Shown: positions 1 to 6,976 of the stretch, piece after piece
How the letters are laid out: the number at the start of each line of letters is the position of its first letter
Numbering within the stretch: the stretch's first letter is position 1
Made by a program: the position numbers and the translations under genes
Source: SIG480 sp045636165
GTDB taxonomy: Bacteria > Bacillota > Clostridia > Oscillospirales > JAAYXM01
NCBI GenBank assembly: GCA_045636165.1
Contig: JAZTWZ010000147.1
Location: 1 to 11,565, forward strand
Direction of reading: 5' to 3'
Length of the DNA: 11,565 bases
Notes under the pieces: generated by a model
What the model was told of the DNA's origin: nothing
The model's input: the letters and a program-made list of their open reading frames with translations, nothing else
Database searches by the model: none

Positions 1-801
1 ATCGGGATATTGAAGGCGGACTCTCGCTGCCGACTGAAGCTGCGTTGAGAGTGTGTCCATAATGCCGAGTTGATTTAACTTTTTTATCGCCTGAATATGA
101 ATTTTAGCCGCATCTGCAGCCTTAGAGAGATTTGCAACCTCAAAATTGACCTGACGGTTTATGTTGTTTCTTACATCTTTTACAAGCTTCGTTTGCATAA
201 GCTCAAGTGCGGAGAGCGGTGCACCGATTCTCGTCAAAAACTCTTCGATATATCCGCTTTCCTTTAAGTAAATAATATTGTTTGATTTTCGCATAGCGAG
301 CTTTGCCGGAAGCTCAAGCTCAAGGAGTAGCGAGATAACCTCGCGGCTTAAGTTTGAATGCGAAGTAACAAGCTCAAGGTGATATCTTGAAGACGGGTCG
401 GCGACTGAACCGCCCGTGAGAAAAGCTCCTCTGCAAAAGGACGCGCGCGTTTCATCTGTTTCGACAATTGCAGCATTCAGGCGAAGCGAGAGGGATTCGT
501 CAGAATTAATTCCGATTGCTTCAAATATTTCCGCAATACGCGACGGATGTTCAATTATGAGATTGAACTTTTTGAGAGCGGACTGAGGGATGATTTTTTT
601 ATCAAAATCAAAACCGAAGAGACTCTTCAAGAGTCGGGAGGCACGAAGCGCAACATTCTTATTTTCGGTTATAATTTTGATTTTATTATTAGTTGTGGAA
701 TTAGCAAAGAGAATCATTCCGCAACACTCGGCAAGGGCACATTCTGGGCTTTTGATATCGAGAGTTGAGAGTTCTTCTTTAATTTGCCCGGTAAAAGTCA
801 T
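1..801 (-). CDS. whiA: WhiA family DNA-binding regulator (partial, C-terminus cut)
   Basis: WhiA is a conserved actinobacterial and Firmicute DNA-binding protein: a sporulation regulator in Streptomyces, linked to cell division and chromosome segregation in Bacillus subtilis. Translating the minus strand from the ATG at 801-799 gives 267 open residues running off the left edge, so the stop and roughly the last 45-50 residues are missing if the protein has the usual length of about 310-320. The N-terminal part (about 1-85) matches the WhiA N-domain. A LAGLIDADG-like homing-endonuclease fold follows at about 122-215, with family hallmarks CRGAFLTGGSVADP (123-136) and YHLE (140-143). VRNNINRQVNFEVANLSK (210-227) leads into the C-terminal helix-turn-helix, which is cut. 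A GGTGAT ribosome site precedes the ATG. It lies 18 nt after rapZ and is probably the last visible gene of the mtaB-murB-rapZ-whiA operon. Identification is firm; the regulatory targets here are unknown. Confidence 0.93.
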   Translation of the reverse strand, partial: MTFTGQIKEELSTLDIKSPECALAECCGMILFANSTTNNKIKIITENKNVALRASRLLKSLFGFDFDKKIIPQSALKKFNLIIEHPSRIAEIFEAIGINSDESLSLRLNAAIVETDETRASFCRGAFLTGGSVADPSSRYHLELVTSHSNLSREVISLLLELELPAKLAMRKSNNIIYLKESGYIEEFLTRIGAPLSALELMQTKLVKDVRNNINRQVNFEVANLSKAADAAKIHIQAIKKLNQLGIMDTLSTQLQSAARVRLQYPD

Positions 802-819
802 AGTATCACCTTATACGAG

Positions 820-1680
820 TTATCTTTTAAAATCTCTGTGCATTTTTACGCTCTTATATCCGAGAGAAGTTATGAAGTCTGAAAGCTCCTCGGTAAGCGC
901 TACGGAGCGGTGTCTGCCGCCAGTGCAGCCGATTGCGATATTGAGCGATGTTTTTCCTTCTTCAACATACTGCGGAAGGAGAAATTCAATCATGGAATGG
1001 AGATGTCCTATAAAGTCCTGCGTTTGTTGACGCTTCATAACATAGTCATAAACATCTTTATCAAGACCTGTCTTTTCGCGAAGCGCAATATCATAATACG
1101 GGTTTGCAAGAAAGCGGACATCAAAAATGAGGTCTGCATCTGTTGGAATACCGTATTTAAAGCCAAATGAAGAAACATTGACTATCATTGAAAGGTCGCG
1201 GAAATCGTTGTCTTCGAAATATTTGACGAGCCTGTCCCTGAGTTTTGCAGCGGTAAGGGAAGAAGTATCAATAATATAATCTGCCCGTGAGCGGACGCCG
1301 GCGAGCATTTCGCCTTCTTTTTTAATTATCTGTTCTATCGAAGTGCCTTCCTCGAAAAGCGGATGGCGTCTTCTGGTTTCTTTGTAACGCTGAATAATAA
1401 CTTCTGTTGAAGCTTCGAAATAGAGAATCTTATAGTTACAGTTGAGTGTCTTAACATTATCAAGAGCCGTAAAAAGGGCAGAGAAATCAAGACCCGAACG
1501 GATATCTGTTACAAGAGCAACATGCGGAAAACGGCTGTTTGCCGCAATGCACATTTCTGCAAACATCGGAATCATTTCGGGAGGCATATTATCAACGCAG
1601 TAAAAACCCATATCCTCAAGAACAGAAGCCGCGCGGCTTTTTCCTGCTCCTGACATTCCTGAAATAATAAAGAAATCCAT
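820..1680 (-). CDS. rapZ: RapZ/YvcJ family nucleotide-binding protein
   Basis: This is a P-loop protein of the RapZ (YvcJ, formerly UPF0042) family. In E. coli RapZ is an RNA adaptor controlling the amino-sugar enzyme GlmS; in B. subtilis YvcJ binds and hydrolyses nucleotides and affects competence. The exact role in Clostridia is unsettled. The 286-residue length is typical. Walker A is GMSGAGKS at 8-15, followed by the family signature FYCVDNMPP (26-34). VTDIRSG (57-63) corresponds to the second nucleotide-binding region. RRRHPL (103-108) is also family-typical. The C-terminal domain carries GCTGGRHRSV (251-260), a basic loop implicated in ligand and RNA binding in E. coli. The ATG at 1680 has an AGAGGTG ribosome site. 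It follows murB by 12 nt and precedes whiA by 18 nt, so cotranscription is likely. The usual partner yvcK is not between rapZ and whiA. Confidence 0.96.
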   Translation of the reverse strand: MDFFIISGMSGAGKSRAASVLEDMGFYCVDNMPPEMIPMFAEMCIAANSRFPHVALVTDIRSGLDFSALFTALDNVKTLNCNYKILYFEASTEVIIQRYKETRRRHPLFEEGTSIEQIIKKEGEMLAGVRSRADYIIDTSSLTAAKLRDRLVKYFEDNDFRDLSMIVNVSSFGFKYGIPTDADLIFDVRFLANPYYDIALREKTGLDKDVYDYVMKRQQTQDFIGHLHSMIEFLLPQYVEEGKTSLNIAIGCTGGRHRSVALTEELSDFITSLGYKSVKMHRDFKR

Positions 1681-1692
1681 TTTTTACACCTC

Positions 1693-2586
1693 TTAAAGTA
1701 TGCAAATTTCGGGTTCCAAAGAAACTCTCGTTTCTTTTAAAACCGTTTCCTGTATGTGCAGTATAAGTTTCTTGACATCGTCTGCAGTTGCACCGCCTGT
1801 ATTAACAATAAAACCGGCGTGTTTCTCGGAAACCTTCGCTCTGCCGATTGAAAAGCCCTTGAGACCGCACTGCTCAACCAAAGCACCGGCAAAATACCCT
1901 GTGGGACGCTTGAAAGCGCTACCTGCGCTTGGAAGGTCAAGAGGTTGCTTCTCGCGTCTTCTTGAGGCAAAATCGCGCATTTTGTCGGCGATTTCTGAAG
2001 AATTTCCGCTTGGGAGTTTAAACTTTGCAGAAAGTATAATGCATTCAGAGTTGTTTTTGTAAAAACTTTCGCGATAACCAAATTCGTGTTCTGAAAGCGG
2101 AATTGTATGAATTTCGCCGTTTGAAAAGTAAGTGGAACTTACAAGAACATCTGAAATCTCGCCACCGTATGCGCCTGCATTCATAACGACTGCACCGCCG
2201 ACAGTACCCGGAATACCTTGTGCAAACTCAAGCCCTGCGAGAGAATTTTTCTGTGCCTGCATTGAGACCAGTGCCAGCATTGCACCTGCATCTGCGGTGA
2301 TTATATTGTCCGAAACCGAAATGTCACTGAAGCTGAATTTTAAAACAGGACGCGTAAACTCTTCGTCAGGGAAGAGAAGATTGCTTCCGTTTCCCATAAT
2401 AAATGGCGAAATACCGCAGTTATAAAAAATTGAAAGCGCTTTCTCTGCAGCGTCTTTTGAGCGCGCATCAAGAAAAAGCCTTGCCGGACCTCCAATTTTA
2501 AAGGAGGTATGCTTTGACATAGGCTCGTTTTCTGAAACTATAAGATTTTGGACTTCCTTGAGAGAAGAAATAATTTTTTCATTCAT
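1693..2586 (-). CDS. murB: UDP-N-acetylenolpyruvoylglucosamine reductase MurB
   Basis: MurB is a cytoplasmic FAD enzyme that reduces UDP-GlcNAc-enolpyruvate with NADPH to UDP-N-acetylmuramate, the second committed step of peptidoglycan precursor synthesis. The protein has 297 residues. FAD-binding signatures are HTSFKIGGPA (26-35), GNGSNLLF (65-72) and EFAQGIPGTVGGAVVMNAGA (120-139). Substrate-binding YRES lies at 171-174. SAGSAFKRP (220-228) holds the proton-donor Ser at 223, and LEPE near the C-terminus (290-293) supplies the conserved Glu, probably E291. Its length and lack of an extra Tyr-loop domain suit the type II enzymes of Gram-positive bacteria. An AAAAGGAC ribosome site stands upstream of the ATG at 2586. 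It sits between mtaB (43 nt upstream) and rapZ (12 nt downstream); murB next to rapZ and whiA is a recurring Firmicute arrangement. All key residues are present. Confidence 0.97.
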   Translation of the reverse strand: MNEKIISSLKEVQNLIVSENEPMSKHTSFKIGGPARLFLDARSKDAAEKALSIFYNCGISPFIMGNGSNLLFPDEEFTRPVLKFSFSDISVSDNIITADAGAMLALVSMQAQKNSLAGLEFAQGIPGTVGGAVVMNAGAYGGEISDVLVSSTYFSNGEIHTIPLSEHEFGYRESFYKNNSECIILSAKFKLPSGNSSEIADKMRDFASRRREKQPLDLPSAGSAFKRPTGYFAGALVEQCGLKGFSIGRAKVSEKHAGFIVNTGGATADDVKKLILHIQETVLKETRVSLEPEICIL

Positions 2587-2629
2587 AAGAAAACAGTCCT
2601 TTTAAAGTTATATCTTGAATATATTAGAG

Positions 2630-3928
2630 TTACGGCTTGATTATTTCACCCAGAAGCCCGTCCTTAAAAGTTTCTTTTATAAGAACATCGCAAACCGTAT
2701 TGCTTAAATCAAGCTCTGTATTTACATAAACCATAACCGAGTTTTTTGCGTGTCCGGACCAGTAACCGTCATTAGTCTCCTCAAAAAGGACGGTTTCGGT
2801 TTTGCCAATCCGCGAGTCGAGGTATTCCTGCTTCATTCTGTTTGCCACCTCGGCAGCTATTGAGGCTCTTGATGCCTTTTCACTCTGAGTAAGCTGATTT
2901 TCCATCTTATCCGCAGGAGTTCCTGCTCTTCTTGAATAGGGAAAAATATGCATTGAAGCAAACTTGCACTTTTCGATAAAAGAAAGCGTTTTTGAAAACT
3001 CCTCTTCATCCTCGCCCGGGAAGCCGACAATCATATCTGTAGTAATTGCACAGTCTGGGAAATGCACTCTAAGAAGAGAAACCGATTCGTAAAATCGCGC
3101 AGTATCGTATTTTCTGTGCATTCTTGAAAGTGTTTCATCGCAACCTGACTGCATTGAAAGATGAAAATGCGGACAGAGGTTTGTAAAGGAAGATAACTTA
3201 ACACAGAACTCTTTTGTAATAATTCGCGGTTCAATCGAACCTAAGCGAAAACGGATAGCCGGAAATTTTTCGCACAGTACCGAAATAATCTCAGAAAGAG
3301 AAGATTTCGGAGAAAGGTCGCGCCCGTAAGAAGAAATTTCGATTCCCGTAATAACAATTTCTTTATATCCTTCCGAAAGAAGCTTGTTACACTCTGATAC
3401 GGCGGTTTCAATCGGCATTGAACGGACAGGACCTCTTGTATACGGAATGATGCAGTAGGTGCAGAAGTTTGTGCAGCCGTCTTCGATCTTTAAAAGAGCT
3501 CTTGTGTGACCGAAAATTCCTCCTGCAGGAAGAAGCTCGAATTCTCTTCTCGAGAGTGGCTTATCAATCGCAAGTTCTGTTTTTTCGCCTTCCGAAAGAC
3601 GGTGGAGAGCTTCTGCAAAAGCTTTTTTGTCAGAAGTTCCCGAAACGAGAGATACGCCGTCAAACTTCGATATGTTATCGGGAGAAAGCTGCGAAAGACA
3701 TCCGCATACGGCAATCTTTGCGTTCGGATAGGTTTTTGCAAAGTGGCGTATTATACGGCGAGATTTGCGGTCACTTGTCGAAGTGACGCTGCAGGTATTT
3801 ACGACAATAACATCTGCAACACCAAAATCGTCAACAACAGAATGTCCTTTTTTTGAGAGAATAAGCTGTAGCGACTGCGTTTCGAACTGGTTTACCTTGC
3901 AGCCGAGTGTGTGAAAAGCAAATTTCAT
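2630..3928 (-). CDS. mtaB: tRNA t6A37 methylthiotransferase MtaB (radical SAM)
   Basis: MtaB converts N6-threonylcarbamoyladenosine at position 37 of ANN-decoding tRNAs to its 2-methylthio form (ms2t6A), using two [4Fe-4S] clusters and S-adenosylmethionine. The 432-residue protein shows the three-part methylthiotransferase layout. The N-terminal domain (about 1-125) contains TLGCKVNQFETQ with Cys10, NTCSVTS with Cys46 and CGCLSQ with Cys77, the ligands of the auxiliary cluster. The radical SAM core carries the CxxxCxxC motif GCTNFCTYC with Cys152, Cys156 and Cys159, followed by IPYTRGPVRS. A TRAM RNA-binding domain occupies roughly 370-432. LGCKVNQ and NTCSVT separate MtaB-type from MiaB (NTC.VRE) and RimO enzymes, so MtaB is favoured over its paralogues. 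The ATG at 3928 has a CAGGTGA ribosome site. It is the first gene of the minus-strand cluster that continues with murB, rapZ and whiA. Confidence 0.94.
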   Translation of the reverse strand: MKFAFHTLGCKVNQFETQSLQLILSKKGHSVVDDFGVADVIVVNTCSVTSTSDRKSRRIIRHFAKTYPNAKIAVCGCLSQLSPDNISKFDGVSLVSGTSDKKAFAEALHRLSEGEKTELAIDKPLSRREFELLPAGGIFGHTRALLKIEDGCTNFCTYCIIPYTRGPVRSMPIETAVSECNKLLSEGYKEIVITGIEISSYGRDLSPKSSLSEIISVLCEKFPAIRFRLGSIEPRIITKEFCVKLSSFTNLCPHFHLSMQSGCDETLSRMHRKYDTARFYESVSLLRVHFPDCAITTDMIVGFPGEDEEEFSKTLSFIEKCKFASMHIFPYSRRAGTPADKMENQLTQSEKASRASIAAEVANRMKQEYLDSRIGKTETVLFEETNDGYWSGHAKNSVMVYVNTELDLSNTVCDVLIKETFKDGLLGEIIKP

Positions 3929-3949
3929 AAATTCACCTGAAAATAAATT

Positions 3950-3978
3950 ATTATAGTTGAAAAAAGTTTATAAAAGTA
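3950..3978 (-). promoter_or_regulatory. Candidate promoter for mtaB-murB-rapZ-whiA
   Basis: On the minus strand a perfect TATAAT (-10) covers 3955-3950, and transcription would start about 15-20 nt before the mtaB ATG. The -35 box at about 3973-3978 is poor (TACTTT-like). The site overlaps the plus-strand HPr promoter, so the two may compete. It rests on the -10 match and on position, and is therefore tentative. Confidence 0.45.
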
Positions 3979-3985
3979 TTATACT
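3957..3985 (+). promoter_or_regulatory. Sigma-A type promoter for the HPr-like gene
   Basis: TTGAAA (3957-3962), a 17-nt spacer and TATACT (3980-3985) form a near-consensus housekeeping promoter directed at the HPr-like gene. The predicted start near 3992 leaves a leader of about 40 nt ending in a strong ribosome site. It overlaps the candidate mtaB promoter on the other strand. Confidence 0.75.
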
Positions 3986-4032
3986 TTATTTATAAGCAAA
4001 ATAGCAATACTAATTTGAGAGGAGATTTGACA

Positions 4033-4272
4033 ATGTACAAATTCAATGTAGCTATTTCATCAATCAACGAAGTTAAGGAGTTTGTAAACGCAGCCTGCAA
4101 GCAGATGGTTGATATCGACATCATCTCAGGTCGCTATGTTATTGATGCAAAGTCCATCATGGGTATTTTCAGTATTGACCTTACAAAGCCCGTTACTGTT
4201 TCAGTAAACGGAACGGAAGAAGATTATAACGCTTTCCGTGAAGCTGTTAAGGACATGATTGTTGAAGACTAA
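4033..4272 (+). CDS. HPr-fold protein lacking the catalytic histidine
   Basis: This is a 79-residue protein of the HPr family (PF00381), the small phosphocarrier fold of the sugar phosphotransferase system. Classical HPr is phosphorylated by enzyme I on His15 within a GLHARPA-like loop. Here the equivalent stretch reads ISSINEVKEFV (8-18) and the protein has no histidine at all, so PTS phosphotransfer through His cannot occur. The region around the regulatory serine is kept: DAKSIMGIFSIDL (38-50), with Ser41 aligned to HPr Ser46, the HPr-kinase target. The carbohydrate-independent function of such clostridial paralogues is not established; B. subtilis Crh, also lacking His15, is a regulatory precedent. 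The ATG at 4033 is chosen over an in-frame TTG at 4015 because AGAGGAG (4018-4024) lies 8 nt before it. It has its own promoter and is followed by a hairpin. No PTS gene is nearby. Confidence 0.85.
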   Translation: MYKFNVAISSINEVKEFVNAACKQMVDIDIISGRYVIDAKSIMGIFSIDLTKPVTVSVNGTEEDYNAFREAVKDMIVED

Positions 4273-4288
4273 TAACTTCCCGGCAATT

Positions 4289-4327
4289 CGGCAACCGTAT
4301 ATTTTCGGTTGCTGTTTGCTTTTTATT
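4289..4327 (+). terminator. Hairpin with T-rich tail after the HPr-like gene
   Basis: CGGCAACCG (4289-4297) pairs with CGGTTGCTG (4306-4314) over 9 positions, one of them G-U, closing an 8-nt loop. The tail TTTGCTTTTTATTGTT is T-rich but interrupted by GC right after the stem. It may be a leaky terminator that lowers murD expression relative to the HPr-like gene, because no separate murD promoter is evident in the 28 nt that remain. Confidence 0.6.
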
Positions 4328-4344
4328 GTTAAACCGATTGGAAT

Positions 4345-4350
4345 GGAGAG
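4345..4350 (+). promoter_or_regulatory. Ribosome binding site deciding the murD start
   Basis: GGAGAG lies 5-7 nt before the ATG at 4356. No comparable site precedes the in-frame ATG at 4326, so the shorter protein is preferred. Confidence 0.75.
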
Positions 4351-4355
4351 ATAGT

Positions 4356-5738
4356 ATGAGTAACGGGCTTTCCGGGCTTTTGGAAAATTTAAAAGGGAAG
4401 TACTGTGCCGTAATCGGAATGGGTGTCAGTAACACTCCGCTTATAAGACTTTTGCTTAAAAACGGCTCAAAGGTGCGAATTTGTGATAAGAATACGGAGC
4501 ATGATGCGGATATAGTTTCCGAATTCAAAGCTCTCGGAGCAGAGTTCTCTTTCGGAGAAAAGTATCTTGAAGGTATAGAAAAGACAGAGGTTATTTTTAA
4601 AACCCCCGGAATGAGATTTGATGTTCCTGAGCTTTTGAAAGCAAAAGAGGCAGGCAGCATAATCACGAGCGAAATGGAGCAGTTTTTGAAGCTGTGCACT
4701 TGCAAAAGCTTTGGTGTTACGGGCAGTGACGGAAAAACCACTACAACCACGATTATTGGTAAGCTTCTTGAACGCGCAGGGAAAAACTGCTTTGTCGGCG
4801 GAAATATCGGCAAACCGCTTCTTCCGGAAGTTGACAACATGAAAAGTGATGACTGTGCGGTTATTGAGCTGTCTTCATTCCAGCTTATGAATATTAAATA
4901 CAGTCCCGAAATATCGGTAATTACGAATATAACTCCGAATCACCTTGATGTTCATAAATCTTTTGAAGAATATACCGAGGCAAAAAAAGAGATTTACCTC
5001 CATTCAGAAGGAAGAGTTGTCCTGAATTACGATAATGACGAAACTCGCGCTATTGCGGAAGAGATTCCGGAAAGGGCAGTGCTATTTTCTTCAAAGTCGC
5101 TTCTCAATAACGGCTATTGCATCGACAGCGGTTACATCGTTAAGAGAAGCAACGGTGAAAGTATGCAAATTCTTGCGCTTTCTGATATAAAGATTCCGGG
5201 CATTCACAATGTTGAGAATTATATGGCGGCAATAGCTGCAACCGAAGGCTTTATTTCAAACGAAGATATAGTATATGTCGCAAAGAATTTCGGCGGAGTT
5301 GAACACCGTATGGAGCTTGTACGCGAGCTTCACGGGGTAAAGTATTATAACGACTCTATTGCATCAAGTCCGACTCGCACAATAGCAGGGCTTGCGGCAT
5401 TTGACCGAAAGGTAATTCTTATTGCCGGCGGATATGATAAAAAGATTCCGTTTGATGTTCTTGGCGATGCAGCACAGAAATATGTCAAAAAGCTCATTCT
5501 CGTCGGTGCGACATCTGAAAAGATAAAAGATGCGGTAATAAACGCCGACGGTTACGATAAAAAGATGCTTCCGATAAGTATGTGCGATACATTTGAAAGT
5601 GCCGTAAGAGAAGCTTGTTCAGTGGCAGAAGAAGGCGATATAGTAACGCTTTCTCCGGCGTGTGCTTCATTTGACTTATTTAAAAACTTTATGGAACGAG
5701 GAAATAAGTTCAAGGAGCTTGTAAATTCACTTTTATGA
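4356..5738 (+). CDS. murD: UDP-N-acetylmuramoylalanine--D-glutamate ligase MurD
   Basis: MurD adds D-glutamate to UDP-MurNAc-L-alanine using ATP, in the cytoplasmic stage of peptidoglycan synthesis. From the ATG at 4356 it has 460 residues, normal for the family. An N-terminal Rossmann-like UDP-binding domain starts with AVIGMGVSNTPL (18-29). The central ATPase has the P-loop GVTGSDGKTTTTT (120-132), a variant of the commoner TGTNGKTT. ELSSFQL (171-177) and ITNITPNHLDVH (189-200) are Mur-ligase signatures, and EAKKEIY (208-214) holds the Lys expected to be carbamylated. The C-terminal domain shows YNDSIASSPTRT (331-342), GGYDKKIPFD (358-367) and SPACASFDLFKNFMERG (433-449). An upstream in-frame ATG at 4326 is rejected: GGAGAG (4345-4350) fits the 4356 start and the longer version would begin inside the hairpin tail. 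Its stop codon overlaps that of tmcAL by 6 bp. Confidence 0.95.
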   Translation: MSNGLSGLLENLKGKYCAVIGMGVSNTPLIRLLLKNGSKVRICDKNTEHDADIVSEFKALGAEFSFGEKYLEGIEKTEVIFKTPGMRFDVPELLKAKEAGSIITSEMEQFLKLCTCKSFGVTGSDGKTTTTTIIGKLLERAGKNCFVGGNIGKPLLPEVDNMKSDDCAVIELSSFQLMNIKYSPEISVITNITPNHLDVHKSFEEYTEAKKEIYLHSEGRVVLNYDNDETRAIAEEIPERAVLFSSKSLLNNGYCIDSGYIVKRSNGESMQILALSDIKIPGIHNVENYMAAIAATEGFISNEDIVYVAKNFGGVEHRMELVRELHGVKYYNDSIASSPTRTIAGLAAFDRKVILIAGGYDKKIPFDVLGDAAQKYVKKLILVGATSEKIKDAVINADGYDKKMLPISMCDTFESAVREACSVAEEGDIVTLSPACASFDLFKNFMERGNKFKELVNSLL

Positions 5739-6923
5739 GATGAAATCGGGAGATTTTCTGAGTGTTGCACCTTGTTCTTCGGGAATCTTCATAAAAAGTG
5801 AATAGATATCATCGGCTCGTTTTTCGAGAGTAAAAAGGTTAACTGCCTCTTTGCTCTCGAATTTTATTGAAGCAGGTTTTGTTATTATCGGAATTTCGGA
5901 GAGCCTTTTCGCAGATTTCAAGACCTCGCGACCGCGCTCTGAAAAAGCGAGGACTCTTGCATACGGAACTTCTTTTGAAGCGAGAGATGCATCAATGTCG
6001 AGAAAAGCATTCAAAAAGATTCTGCGGATGCGCGAATGTGCATATCGCTTTGTTTTAGCGCGAGCTATCGCGTCAGATAATGTTACGCTTTCAGAAGTAG
6101 CCTGGAACAGACGGTTTTCAAGCCCCTCTGTAACATCCCTGTACTTTCTGAAATCATCCGCAGAAAGCCTTTTTAAAGATGCGAGAATGGCAGAAGAAGC
6201 CATCTCAACGCTTATCGGAGCGTGACCGCAGGAACATTCTTCTTTGAAAATTTCAAAAGATTCTTTCGGAAGAAGGTCACTGATGTCTTTATCTGATAGG
6301 ATGAGCTCACGGATGTAAGAAGCGGCTGCAAATCCATTTTCGGCAATTGAAGCATCGTGTTCTGCGCCACAACGCTTTATCGCAATCGGAATAATGTCTG
6401 AGTTAAGTCGCAAAAGTGCTTTAAGGTATTCAACTGCAAGAATGTTGTTCGGCTTTTGCAGTATGTCTGAAAGTTCGGGTTTGAATTTTCTTACCGCATT
6501 CTCTCGTGCAGTTGCATAAGAAACTCCTTTTGAATACTCCTCTGCAATTTCGGTATCAAGCTCACCTGAAGAAAGAAGTTTTGCAACCTCTGTAAGTTCA
6601 TCGGTATTCTCGCATTCTGCTCCGAAGGAGATATGTGATACGACTTTAAGTTTGTCGAGAATCGAAACAGCGCCGTGGGCGAAGCGTTCTGCAGAAGAAA
6701 GCGCATAAGGAAGGGGAAGCTCAATAACGACATCTGCACCGCACATAACAGCCGCTTTAGCTCTCGCACTTTTCTGCATAATAGCAAAGTCGCCGCGCTG
6801 TACAAAGTTCCCGCTCATTACGCAGACAATTGCATCCGCTCCGGAGGCTTTTGCTTGATTAAGCTGATACAAATGTCCGTTGTGAAACGGGTTATATTCG
6901 CAAACAATACCGCAAATGTTCAT
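5733..6923 (-). CDS. tmcAL: tRNA(Met) cytidine acetate ligase TmcAL
   Basis: TmcAL (YlbM family) makes N4-acetylcytidine at wobble position 34 of elongator tRNA-Met from acetate and ATP, by way of acetyl-adenylate. The 396-residue protein opens with CGIVCEYNPFHNGH (4-17), the HxGH-type nucleotidyltransferase motif. SGNFVQRGDFAIMQKSARA (37-55) and GADVVIELPLPYALSSAERF (62-81) follow, then FGAEC (100-104), NNILAVEYL (about 158-166) and IKRCGAEHD. All are family hallmarks. The family normally begins directly with MK-x-x-GIIAEYNPFHNGH, so the ATG at 6923 is preferred to in-frame ATGs at 6938 and 6953; the latter would lie in a candidate -10 box. The ribosome site (GGGAAGTG) is weak. It converges on murD with a 6-bp overlap of stop codons. 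The acetate-using activity sits next to acetate kinase, transcribed divergently, though this may be chance. Confidence 0.93.
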   Translation of the reverse strand: MNICGIVCEYNPFHNGHLYQLNQAKASGADAIVCVMSGNFVQRGDFAIMQKSARAKAAVMCGADVVIELPLPYALSSAERFAHGAVSILDKLKVVSHISFGAECENTDELTEVAKLLSSGELDTEIAEEYSKGVSYATARENAVRKFKPELSDILQKPNNILAVEYLKALLRLNSDIIPIAIKRCGAEHDASIAENGFAAASYIRELILSDKDISDLLPKESFEIFKEECSCGHAPISVEMASSAILASLKRLSADDFRKYRDVTEGLENRLFQATSESVTLSDAIARAKTKRYAHSRIRRIFLNAFLDIDASLASKEVPYARVLAFSERGREVLKSAKRLSEIPIITKPASIKFESKEAVNLFTLEKRADDIYSLFMKIPEEQGATLRKSPDFIS

Positions 6924-6947
6924 TTTTTCACTTCCCATTGTCTTAAA

Positions 6948-6976
6948 ATTCAAAAAAGGCTTGCAAAAATTTGCAA
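6948..6976 (-). promoter_or_regulatory. Candidate promoter for tmcAL
   Basis: On the minus strand TTGCAA (6976-6971), a 17-nt spacer and TTGAAT (6953-6948) make a weak housekeeping-type promoter. It would start transcription about 18 nt before the tmcAL ATG. Its -35 is one arm of a palindrome whose other arm serves the ackA promoter. Matches are 4 of 6 at each box, so this is tentative. Confidence 0.4.
6961..6976. repeat. Perfect inverted repeat between tmcAL and ackA
   Basis: TTGCAAA-AA-TTTGCAA is a perfect 7-bp inverted repeat around a 2-bp centre. It presents TTGCAA on both strands and coincides with the candidate -35 boxes of the divergent tmcAL and ackA promoters. It may be a regulator operator or simply a paired promoter arrangement; no known consensus is recognised. 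Confidence 0.7.

Noticed and set aside
590..1030. 146-residue plus-strand open frame across the whiA-rapZ junction
   Set aside because: Both strands' real genes are firmly identified by motif; this frame has no family features and crosses two of them.
2587..2629. Internal promoter between mtaB and murB
   Set aside because: Only loose A/T-rich -10-like strings are present (TATAAC) without a matching -35, so the 43-nt gap is treated as an operon spacer.
4015..4032. Upstream TTG start for the HPr-like protein
   Set aside because: It overlaps the strong AGAGGAG ribosome site that serves the ATG at 4033, and the extra residues do not fit the family.
4247..4840. 197-residue open frame antisense to the start of murD
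   Set aside because: It lies over clear MurD coding sequence, has no recognisable domain and no ribosome site, and its composition (Ser/Pro/Phe-rich) is typical of a reverse-frame shadow.
6924..6953. Longer tmcAL start at ATG 6953 or 6938
   Set aside because: The family begins at the GIVCEYNPFHNGH motif, reached by the ATG at 6923; ATG 6953 lies in a candidate -10 box.
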